Shown here: positions 20,858-28,392 of the stretch, in pieces | How the letters are laid out: every line of letters begins with the position of its first letter | Numbering within the stretch: position 1 is the stretch's first letter | NCBI GenBank assembly: GCA_913056125.1 | Contig: CAJXNC010000001.1 | Location: 434,001 to 498,000 of the forward strand | Source: an uncultured Altererythrobacter sp. | GTDB taxonomy: Bacteria; Pseudomonadota; Alphaproteobacteria; Sphingomonadales; Sphingomonadaceae | DNA length: 64,000 bases | Direction of reading: 5' to 3' | Notes under the pieces: model-generated | What the model was told of the DNA's origin: nothing | Database searches by the model: none | The model's input: the letters and a program-made list of their open reading frames with translations, nothing else | Made by a program: the position numbers and the translations under genes

Positions 20858-20905
20858 GCTCGACTCCCAATTCTCTGTCGGGAGTGAGTTAGGAAATCGG
20901 CGCGC

Positions 20906-21316
20906 CTAGCGCCAGAGGGCATCCAGCGCCGGCAGCAAATGGGCACGGTGCTGCGGCGGGATGCGTTCCAGCAATTCGTTCTCGAATGTCTCGATAATGG
21001 CAAGGGCTGCGTCGCGTGTGTCCTGCCCTTGCGGGGTCAGGACAAGGCCTTGCGATTTGCCGTCCAGTGGATTGCGGTCGATCCACTCGGCATCCTCCAG
21101 CTTCTTCAGCAGCGGGACCATGTTGGCTCGCTGTATGTCGAGCTGTCGGCCCAGCGCGCTGGCGGTGGTATCGGGATTCTCTCCGATCAGGATCAGGACC
21201 GACGCATCTACTTGCCGCAGGCCGATTTCGCCCAGCCGCGCGGACAGTTCTGCCGCGGTGGCGTTGGCTGCGCGGCGCAGGGAATAGCCGGGAAGCGAGG
21301 GCAACGGATCGTGCAT
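20906..21316 (-). CDS. MarR family transcriptional regulator (FerC-like by position)
   Basis: 136 aa; ARLGEIGLRQVDASVLILIGENPDTTASALGRQLDIQRANMVPLLKKLEDAEWIDRNPLDGKSQGLVLT; divergent from a ferB-like gene. Confidence 0.88.
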   Translation of the reverse strand: MHDPLPSLPGYSLRRAANATAAELSARLGEIGLRQVDASVLILIGENPDTTASALGRQLDIQRANMVPLLKKLEDAEWIDRNPLDGKSQGLVLTPQGQDTRDAALAIIETFENELLERIPPQHRAHLLPALDALWR

Positions 21317-21331
21317 GAAGACTTTCTAGCG

Positions 21332-21377
21332 ATTGTTATTGCTCATAGCAATCCTTATCGCTATGAGCCATAACAAT
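21332..21377. promoter_or_regulatory. Inverted repeat, candidate MarR/FerC operator
   Basis: ATTGTTATTGCTCATAGC (21332-21349) - 10 nt - GCTATGAGCCATAACAAT (21360-21377): 18-nt arms with one mismatch, between the divergent MarR and hydratase genes. Nested 15-bp palindrome ATTGCT-CAT-AGCAAT at 21338-21352. Confidence 0.8.
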
Positions 21378-21430
21378 TCGGGAGCGACGCCGAGTCGCGC
21401 CCGTCATTTCGTGCAAGAGGAGAGCACATC

Positions 21431-22294
21431 ATGGCCAAAGGTCCGTCGAAACCCGATCCCCGTCCGCAGGAAGAAACCGTTCGCTACGAAGTGGAGAACG
21501 ACATTGCCTGGGTCTATTTCAACCGTCCCGACAAGCGCAATTGCATGAGCCCCAAGCTCAACCGGCAGATGAAGATCGTGCTGGAGGAGCTGGAATTCCG
21601 CGATGACGTGAAGGTTCTCGTGCTCACCGGCGAAGGTTCGTCCTGGACTGCCGGCATGGACCTGCTCGAGTATTTCCGCATGACCGAGGCCGAGGGCCTG
21701 CACGCCATCCGCCGCAGCCAGCGCGAAAGCTATGGCTGGTTCGAGCGCCTGCGCTGGTACGAAAAGCCGACTGTGGCGATGATCAATGGCTGGTGCTTCG
21801 GCGGCGGCTACGGCCCGCTATTCGGCTGCGACATCGCCATTGCTTCCGAAGATGCGCAGTTTGGCCTGTCCGAAATCAACTGGGGCATCCTGCCCGGTGG
21901 CGGCGCTTCCAAGGTGGTGCAAGAGCTGATGCCGTTCCGCAAGGCCATGTATCACGCCATGATGGGCGAGAACCTGTCCGGCAAGCAAGCCGAAGAGCAG
22001 GGTCTCGTCACCGAATGCGTGCCCGCAGACAAGCTGAAGGAACGCGTGATCGAGATCTGCGAAGTCCTGAAGAAGAAGGACAGCCAGGCTCTGCGCGCCA
22101 CCAAGTGGACCGTCCGCCGCATGGTCGACATGACCTATGACAATGGCCTGGAATACCAGATCCGTGCGCAGGAAGCGCTGCACAGCTTCGGCGGCAAGGA
22201 AGCCCGTGTCGAGGCGACCAAGCAGTTCCTCGACGACAAGGCCTTCAAGCCCGGCCTCGGCTCGTTCGACACGAGCAAGGTCAAGAAGGACTGA
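21431..22294 (+). CDS. ferB: Hydroxycinnamoyl(feruloyl)-CoA hydratase/lyase
   Basis: 287 aa crotonase fold; VYFNRPDKRNCMSPKLNRQMKIVLEELE...TGEGSSWTAGMDLLEYFR...MINGWCFGGGYGPLFGCDIAIAS. Confidence 0.88.
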   Translation: MAKGPSKPDPRPQEETVRYEVENDIAWVYFNRPDKRNCMSPKLNRQMKIVLEELEFRDDVKVLVLTGEGSSWTAGMDLLEYFRMTEAEGLHAIRRSQRESYGWFERLRWYEKPTVAMINGWCFGGGYGPLFGCDIAIASEDAQFGLSEINWGILPGGGASKVVQELMPFRKAMYHAMMGENLSGKQAEEQGLVTECVPADKLKERVIEICEVLKKKDSQALRATKWTVRRMVDMTYDNGLEYQIRAQEALHSFGGKEARVEATKQFLDDKAFKPGLGSFDTSKVKKD

Positions 22295-22305
22295 TTTTGC
22301 ATCTG

Positions 22306-22345
22306 GAGGCGGCGCGGGCACTTGTTCGCGCCGCCTCTTCTTTCT
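22306..22345 (+). terminator. Intrinsic terminator-like hairpin between ferB-like and ferA-like genes
   Basis: Perfect 11-bp stem GAGGCGGCGCG / CGCGCCGCCTC (22306-22316 / 22327-22337) followed by TTCTTTCT. Confidence 0.75.
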
Positions 22346-22410
22346 AGGCAGCTCCAGCAAACACCCGCCCCGGTTCAGCCGGGGCTTCGCATGTCCGAAG
22401 GGATGACCCA

Positions 22411-24531
22411 ATGACGACCCGCCGCTTTTCCAATGAACAGATCGACCGCCTGCTGCGCCCGAAATCGGTGGCGGTGGTCGGCGCCTCCGACCGTCATGGC
22501 GCGCTCGGCTGCACGCTGCTCAACAACCTCGTCCAGTATGAGTTCGATGGCGACATCTACCCCGTCAATCCCAAGCGCGACGAGTTGCAGGGCCTCAAGG
22601 TCTACCATTCGGTCAACGAACTGCCCCACGGCGTCGATTGCGCCGTGCTGGCAATCCCGCGTCCCTTCGTGGTCGATACGGTGCGCGACCTGGCCAAGAA
22701 TGGCTGCGGCGCCGTGGTGATTTATGCCGCCGGTTTCTCCGAAGCGGGCGAGGAAGGCGCCAAGGACCAGGCCGAGCTGGCTCGCATTGCCGAAGAATAC
22801 GGCATTGTCATCGAAGGCCCGAATTGCCTCGGCTGCACGAACTATGTCGCGCGTATCCCGCTGACCTTCGTGGAAACCAATATGCGCACCCCGCCGGAAG
22901 GCGCGCGCGCCGTAGGCATAGCCAGCCAGTCGGGCGCCCTGGCTGCCGTTCTGGCAACCACGCTGCATCCGCGCGGCTGCTACGTCTCCACCTCGGTCTC
23001 GACCGGTAACGAGGCGGCATCGGGCGTCGAGGACTATGTCGAATGGCTGATCGACGATCCCTCGACCAATGTCATCGCTATGTATGTCGAGAATTTGCGC
23101 CGTCCCGCTGCTTTCATCGCCGCGGCGCGCCGCGCGCGCGCTGCAGGCAAGCCCATCGTCATGCTGCACCCGGGCAAGAGCGACAAGGCGCAGGAGAGTG
23201 CCGCCACGCATACCGGCGCCATGGCTGGCGACTATGCGCTGATGAAGGCCAAGCTGGGCCGCGAAGGCATCATCTTTGCCGATACGCTGGAAGAGCTGGC
23301 CGATATCGCCACCATTGCGGTGACCTGCGAGAGCCTGCCGGGTGCGAACATGGCGGTGCTGGGCGAAAGCGGCGCGCTGCGCGGCCTCGCCTTCGATATT
23401 GCCGAGGATATCGGTCTCGACCTGGTCGACCTCAATGACGAAAACAGCCCGGCCATCCGCGCCGTGCTGCCCGATTTCGTGCCCGTCTCGAACCCGACCG
23501 ACATTACCGCGATAGGCCTCAGCGAGCCGGAGATTTACACCAACCTCCTCAAGGCCCTGCTCGAGGACGAGCGCATCGGCTCGGTGGTCGCCTCGATCAT
23601 CCAGTCCGACCCCATTACCTCTAAGATCAAGTTCCCGCCGATCCAGAAGGTTCTCGATGGCGGCGACCTGGGCAAGCCGCTGGTCTTTGCCGGCGTCGAC
23701 GAAGGCGCCAACGTGCCGCAGGAATATATCGACGGGCTGGCCCGCGTTGGCATCCCCTATTTCCGGTCCACCGAACGCGCCTATCGTGCCATTGCCCGAC
23801 TGGCCGACCTGGCCAAGCGTGACCTGACCGACAATTCGCCGGATCCGGTCGTGTTGCCGGGCCTGGCCGAGGAAAGCGGCGTGATCCCCGAATACAAGGC
23901 CAAGGCCCTGCTGGCAGAGGCCGGCATCCTTTTCCCGCCGAGCAAGTTCGCCGCCAATACGGAAGAGGCAGAAGCCGCCGCCGAGGAAATCGGCTATCCG
24001 GTCGTGATGAAGGCGCAGGCTGCCGCGCTTGGCCACAAGAGCGATGCGGGCGGCGTGAAGCTCAATCTCAAGTCGCGCGAGGAGGTCAATGCGGCCTTCC
24101 AGCAGATGTATGTCGACGTCGCCAATTACGACGCCTCGATCACGCTCGACGGTGTGCTGATCGAGAAGATGGGCAAGATGGGCACCGAGATGATCGTCGG
24201 CGCCAAGTCCGATCCCGAATGGGGCCCGGTCGTTCTGGCTGGTTTCGGCGGTGTGACGGCGGAGATCCTCAAGGACGTGAAGCTGTTCACGCCGGACATG
24301 GGCAAGGACCAGGTCAAGGCCGGCCTGCTGGCGCTCAAGCAGGCGCCGCTGCTGACCGGCTGGCGTGGCAGCCCTGCGCTCGACGTGGACGCACTGGCCG
24401 ACCTGATCGTCAAGATCGGTGCGGTCATGCTCGGCAATCCTTCGATCCGGGAGATCGACCTCAACCCGGTGATCATCCACCCGGCGGGCGAGGGCGTGGC
24501 CGCGCTCGACGCGCTGATGCTGGTCGATTGA
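22411..24531 (+). CDS. ferA: ADP(NDP)-forming acyl-CoA synthetase, probable feruloyl-CoA synthetase
   Basis: 706 aa; CoA-binding domain (LRPKSVAVVGASDRHGALG), succinyl-CoA-ligase-like domain, C-terminal ATP-grasp (GYPVVMKAQAAALGHKSDAGGVKLNL); immediately downstream of the hydratase/lyase. Confidence 0.8.
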   Translation: MTTRRFSNEQIDRLLRPKSVAVVGASDRHGALGCTLLNNLVQYEFDGDIYPVNPKRDELQGLKVYHSVNELPHGVDCAVLAIPRPFVVDTVRDLAKNGCGAVVIYAAGFSEAGEEGAKDQAELARIAEEYGIVIEGPNCLGCTNYVARIPLTFVETNMRTPPEGARAVGIASQSGALAAVLATTLHPRGCYVSTSVSTGNEAASGVEDYVEWLIDDPSTNVIAMYVENLRRPAAFIAAARRARAAGKPIVMLHPGKSDKAQESAATHTGAMAGDYALMKAKLGREGIIFADTLEELADIATIAVTCESLPGANMAVLGESGALRGLAFDIAEDIGLDLVDLNDENSPAIRAVLPDFVPVSNPTDITAIGLSEPEIYTNLLKALLEDERIGSVVASIIQSDPITSKIKFPPIQKVLDGGDLGKPLVFAGVDEGANVPQEYIDGLARVGIPYFRSTERAYRAIARLADLAKRDLTDNSPDPVVLPGLAEESGVIPEYKAKALLAEAGILFPPSKFAANTEEAEAAAEEIGYPVVMKAQAAALGHKSDAGGVKLNLKSREEVNAAFQQMYVDVANYDASITLDGVLIEKMGKMGTEMIVGAKSDPEWGPVVLAGFGGVTAEILKDVKLFTPDMGKDQVKAGLLALKQAPLLTGWRGSPALDVDALADLIVKIGAVMLGNPSIREIDLNPVIIHPAGEGVAALDALMLVD

Positions 24532-24532
24532 G

Positions 24533-25642
24533 CTAGCTGAACAGGTCCGCCAGTTCGCTTGAGGGGCCGAGCACGTCGCCCGGCGTGGCCAGCGTATTGC
24601 TGGCAAAGGCGATGGCGATCTGCTGCCCGGGATAGAGCACCAGGCTCGCCCTGCCGCCCACCGTGCCACCCGCATGGTGCCAGCGCAGGCGGCCCTGTCC
24701 GTCCTCGTCCACGCGCCAGCCAAGGCCGAGCGGCGGACTGGCCGCGGTCTTTTCGGTCAACGGGGTGAAAAGCAGGTCGCGCTCCTTGCTCGTGATGGCG
24801 GAGCCCCTTGCATCGAACAGCGCCGCACCGAATTGCGCCAGCTCGGGCATGTTGGAGAGCAATCCTGCTCCGGCCCAGCAGAATGCCGGATTGCCGAGCG
24901 GAGCCTTGGAGAAGGGGCCATCGCCGCGGAATTTCTCGACCGCGGGCATTGTCAGTGAAAGGAAGTCCAGTTCCTGCGAGGTGAAATAACCTTCCACGCG
25001 TCCGGGAACGGTCTTGGCGAGGTCGTCCGTACACAGGCTGCGCAGGCCCATCGGCCGGGAAATCCATTCCTCCACCAGTGCGGGGAAGCTGCTGCCCGTG
25101 GCGGCCTCCAGAACGATCGAGGCCAGCGAATAGCCGAATGAGGAATAGCTGACCGTAGTGCCGGGCGGGGCAACCAGTTCGTCCTCGATGAAGAGGGCCA
25201 GGATCTCGTCCGCATTGGCATAATTGCGCGCGGTGATCGGGCCGCCCGGCGCGTCGGGATCGTAATCCTCCGCCCGGTAATGGCGGATCCCGCCCATATG
25301 GGTGAAGAGCTGACGCAGGGTCGTCTTGCGGTGCGGTTCGGGAAGGTTCGGCAACCAGTAGGCGATCGGCAGGTCTAGGTCGATAATCCCGCGGCTGGCC
25401 AGCCGCGCGGCGAGCGTGGAACTGATGACCTTGCTCACCGAGCCAAGGCGAAACAGGCTCGCGCTTTCGGCCAGCACGTCATATTCGAGGTTGGAATTGC
25501 CGAAGGCCATCGCCCAGGCGAGGCCGGAGGGGCGCGCGACGGCGAAGGACATGGCAGGCACGCCGCATTTCTCGAAGAATGCGCGCGCCCAGTCCTCGGC
25601 TCCGGCCAGGTCTTTCCGATAGGTGTTCAGCAGCCCCTCCAT
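24533..25642 (-). CDS. Serine hydrolase (beta-lactamase / EstB-like family)
   Basis: ORF 24533..25669; FRLGSVSKVISSTLAARLASRGIIDLDLP; SYSSFGYSLASIVLE; start MEGLLNTYRK at 25642 preferred. Confidence 0.88.
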   Translation of the reverse strand: MEGLLNTYRKDLAGAEDWARAFFEKCGVPAMSFAVARPSGLAWAMAFGNSNLEYDVLAESASLFRLGSVSKVISSTLAARLASRGIIDLDLPIAYWLPNLPEPHRKTTLRQLFTHMGGIRHYRAEDYDPDAPGGPITARNYANADEILALFIEDELVAPPGTTVSYSSFGYSLASIVLEAATGSSFPALVEEWISRPMGLRSLCTDDLAKTVPGRVEGYFTSQELDFLSLTMPAVEKFRGDGPFSKAPLGNPAFCWAGAGLLSNMPELAQFGAALFDARGSAITSKERDLLFTPLTEKTAASPPLGLGWRVDEDGQGRLRWHHAGGTVGGRASLVLYPGQQIAIAFASNTLATPGDVLGPSSELADLFS

Positions 25643-25647
25643 GAGAA

Positions 25648-25669
25648 GTGCATTATCACCATAATACAC
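25648..25669. repeat. Near-perfect palindrome upstream of serine hydrolase
   Basis: GTGCATTAT-CACC-ATAATACAC: 9-nt arms, one mismatch. Confidence 0.55.
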
Positions 25670-26015
25670 CTGCTCACAAGGGGGAAAGCGCGCCGGCTCC
25701 GCCGGGCGGGAGACAAGGGATTGCGAGTCGCCAAACTGTCATATTGGCTCACCATCATCACTTCGGGTGGCGACTCGCATTCAGGGGTGGAAGCGCAATC
25801 AAGGGGCATCTCATCAAGGGTATTTCAGGCGAATACTGCGCCTGCCCGAGCGATGACATCTGCGCGGACGAGCAGGTCATGCTGACCGAGCTTGCCGCGA
25901 CCCTTTACGGCTGGAAGAACCGCAATATCGTCTTCGAGAAAGCGATCCGTTCGGTGGCTCTGGAACTGCTCGCCATGGCGCAGGAGGGGATGCCTCCTGC
26001 TGATGCGCAACCCGA

Positions 26016-26873
26016 TCAGCGCGACCTGCCCGACGCGCGCGTGTAATCGATCCTGATTCTTACCCAGCTCCCGACCAGTGACGTGTTGCCCCGCCGCGGC
26101 GGACGCACTTCGAATTGCCAGGCCGCTGCAAGCACGGCGCGCAGCATGTTGGAGCCTTGCGGGTATTCCTCCAGCCCGATGCAGTCCTCGACGCGGTAGT
26201 CGGAGGCGGTGCGGCAGGCGATCAGCGCCCAGCTGTCTATGTCTGCGGTGGAGAGGTAGCCGCGCAATTCCTGCTGGCTCGGCTCGCGATACCAGCGGGC
26301 GCCATAGAGCGGTTCTCCATTGGGCATGGTTCCAACGACCTGGCTATCGCCGGAGGACGACGATGGAGCACTCGGCCCGTAGCTTCGGCCCGTTGGCGCA
26401 TCGGGTCGGCGGCGCGGCAGGTTGGAGATATCGAGATCGGCCATCTGGTCCGGCGGCACTTCGATCATGAGCGGCCCTGTCGGATTGAGCGCAACGGCGG
26501 CGGGCAGTTCGGGCGGCGGCGGAGCCAGGTCCTCTTCGGTCGGCGTTTCTGCCGCGCGTGCCTGAGGGGTGGGCGACGAAGGTGGCGGCTCCTCGGCGGG
26601 TGCCTGCTCCTCTGCATTGACGCCTTGTACGTCGAAGCTGGCAATGCTCCCGGCAGATGGTGTCGGTTCCGCATGGTTTAGGCCGATCAGCACGATCATC
26701 AGCACCAGCAGCGCCTCGATCGCCAGCGCCAGCAGGATGCCGAGCGCGCGCGGACCCAGTTGCGCGCGCCATCGTTGCCACCGGGCGATCCAGGTCCGGC
26801 GCATTGCGTGCGTGGTTGGCTGGCTGGAAATGACTGGGGGACCCTTGGCTGGTTCTGGCTGCGGTTTGCCCAT
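26016..26873 (-). CDS. TonB-like membrane-anchored protein
   Basis: 285 aa; one N-terminal TM helix, Pro/Glu-rich linker, C-terminal domain ...AVLAAAWQFEVRPPRRGNTSLVGSWVRIRIDY. Confidence 0.7.
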   Translation of the reverse strand: MGKPQPEPAKGPPVISSQPTTHAMRRTWIARWQRWRAQLGPRALGILLALAIEALLVLMIVLIGLNHAEPTPSAGSIASFDVQGVNAEEQAPAEEPPPSSPTPQARAAETPTEEDLAPPPPELPAAVALNPTGPLMIEVPPDQMADLDISNLPRRRPDAPTGRSYGPSAPSSSSGDSQVVGTMPNGEPLYGARWYREPSQQELRGYLSTADIDSWALIACRTASDYRVEDCIGLEEYPQGSNMLRAVLAAAWQFEVRPPRRGNTSLVGSWVRIRIDYTRASGRSR

Positions 26874-26973
26874 GCGGAGCCCGCCAGCCTCGCATAGGCC
26901 AGTGGGTGTTAAGTCTGCAAAGATGAAGGGAAGCTGTCGGCTTGCCTTCGACGGTCGTCTCGTCGGTCAGGGC

Positions 26974-27468
26974 TCAGGTGCGGCCGAATTTGTCCTCGAA
27001 ACCCGCTTGGTCGCCTGCAGCGAGATGCTTTGCCTGTTCGACCCAGTTGTCGCGCCGGATGCGGCCCTGGAACCGGCCGAGCCGGGCATCGACGCGATCG
27101 ATTTCGGTATCGTCCCAGGCGGCGATCTGCGCAAAGCTGGTAATGCCCATTTCGCCAAGCTGCGTCTTGAGCTTGGGGCCAAGGCCCTTGATGCGCGTCA
27201 GGTCGTCGGACGCCGCGGAAGCCGCAGGAACGGGCGCCGCTTCCCGCTGCGCTGCGGTCACGGGCGGAGGCGGCGGTGCGCTGGCTGCGGGCGGGGCGTC
27301 GATCAGCGCCTGGTTGCGCTTGGCGGTGCCGTCGCCCTCTTCCTTCGGCTCGATCTCGACCTTGGTCTTGCGATTGGCGACGAAGATCCACCACGCGACG
27401 ATAATCCCGAGCACCAGTGCGGCGACCAGGTAGATCCAGTTCGCCTGCAGCAATTCAGCCATTCTCAA
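26974..27468 (-). CDS. Membrane-anchored helix-hairpin-helix protein
   Basis: 164 aa; N-terminal TM (NWIYLVAALVLGIIVAWWIFVANRK), C-terminal LTRIKGLGPKLKTQLGEMGITSFAQIAAW. Confidence 0.8.
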   Translation of the reverse strand: MRMAELLQANWIYLVAALVLGIIVAWWIFVANRKTKVEIEPKEEGDGTAKRNQALIDAPPAASAPPPPPVTAAQREAAPVPAASAASDDLTRIKGLGPKLKTQLGEMGITSFAQIAAWDDTEIDRVDARLGRFQGRIRRDNWVEQAKHLAAGDQAGFEDKFGRT

Positions 27469-27477
27469 AACTCCCGA

Positions 27478-27567
27478 TCACTCCTTGCCCCATATCAGCC
27501 AGCCGATTCCGATCCCCGCGGCATAGGCCACGAGCAGCAGGACCAGCAGTTCAAGCCAGATGGGCAT
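27478..27567 (-). CDS. 29-aa single-pass membrane microprotein (candidate)
   Basis: MPIWLELLVLLLVAYAAGIGIGWLIWGKE, ATG at 27567, in-frame 3' end of ORF 27478..27879, 9 bp upstream of the HhH gene. Confidence 0.5.
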   Translation of the reverse strand: MPIWLELLVLLLVAYAAGIGIGWLIWGKE

Positions 27568-27619
27568 GGGAGGCGTCTCTAATGGTGACAGGCATTGCTT
27601 GGCAATGAGGCTGTGATGC

Positions 27620-28369
27620 TCATCGCGGGCCGGGCGTGTCGACAGGCGTGGGCAGGATGGGTTCGGTGGCGATGACGGAGAATTCGATACGCCGGTTGGC
27701 GGGATCGGCGGGGTCCAGCCCATCGACCGGTTCCTGCGAACCCACGCCGCGCACGCGCAGCCCGTCGGCCGGAATGCCGCGCGACACCAGCGCATCCTGC
27801 ACGGCATTGGCGCGTTCGCGGGAAAGTTCGAGATTGCCCGGCTCGGGACCGGAGGAGTCGGTATGGCCGGTAATGGCAATGATGCTGCCGAGGCAGGGGC
27901 GCAGCGCCTCTGCCACTTCGTCGATCAGCGATGCGCTGGCCCGATCGATCCGGGCAGAGCTCTCCTCGAAGCGGATGGTACGAGCGCGCAAGAGCGCTTG
28001 CACCTCGTCCTGGCAATGCCGGGGATGGACGACCTGAACCTCGCCTTGTGAGCGCATCGATCCATCGGCCCAGCGCACACCGCCGACACCTGCCACGCCG
28101 CCCACGGCGCGGGCAATCCGCGCCCTCACGGCATCGTTGAGCTGCTCCCCGCCTTCGAGAACGGGATGGCGGCTTGGCAGGCCATTGGGGCTGGCGAAAC
28201 GGGCGTTCACCTGTCCGCCACCGCCTGCTTCGGCAATGGCAGCCTCGGCTCGTGCGGAAAGAGTCGCGGCGATTCCAGGTCCTGTCTGTCCTCCGGCAAA
28301 GGCCGCCAAAAGGATGACCAGGATCACGCCCAGGGCAGTGGCGAATTGGGGGCTGCGCAGGAATCCCAT
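27620..28369 (-). CDS. OmpA family protein
   Basis: 249 aa; SIIAITGHTDSSGPEPGNLELSRERANAVQDALVSRGIPADGLRVRGVGSQEPV...NRRIEFSV. Confidence 0.92.
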   Translation of the reverse strand: MGFLRSPQFATALGVILVILLAAFAGGQTGPGIAATLSARAEAAIAEAGGGGQVNARFASPNGLPSRHPVLEGGEQLNDAVRARIARAVGGVAGVGGVRWADGSMRSQGEVQVVHPRHCQDEVQALLRARTIRFEESSARIDRASASLIDEVAEALRPCLGSIIAITGHTDSSGPEPGNLELSRERANAVQDALVSRGIPADGLRVRGVGSQEPVDGLDPADPANRRIEFSVIATEPILPTPVDTPGPR

Positions 28370-28392
28370 GCGCAGCCTCCTAGCGCGTCAGG

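Noticed and set aside
19205-20887. 560-aa plus-strand ORF
   Set aside because: Antisense shadow of acs.
22375-24723. 782-aa minus-strand ORF
   Set aside because: Shadow ORF antisense to the clear ADP-forming acyl-CoA synthetase (ferA-like); Arg/His/Gly-rich composition typical of high-GC antisense frames.
25648-26046. 132-aa plus-strand ORF between serine hydrolase and TonB-like gene
   Set aside because: The C-terminal half looks protein-like (GEYCACPSDDICADEQVMLTELAATLYGWKNRNIVFEKAIRSVALELLAMAQEG), but the only start lies in an implausible N-terminus inside the palindrome; not called without comparative data.
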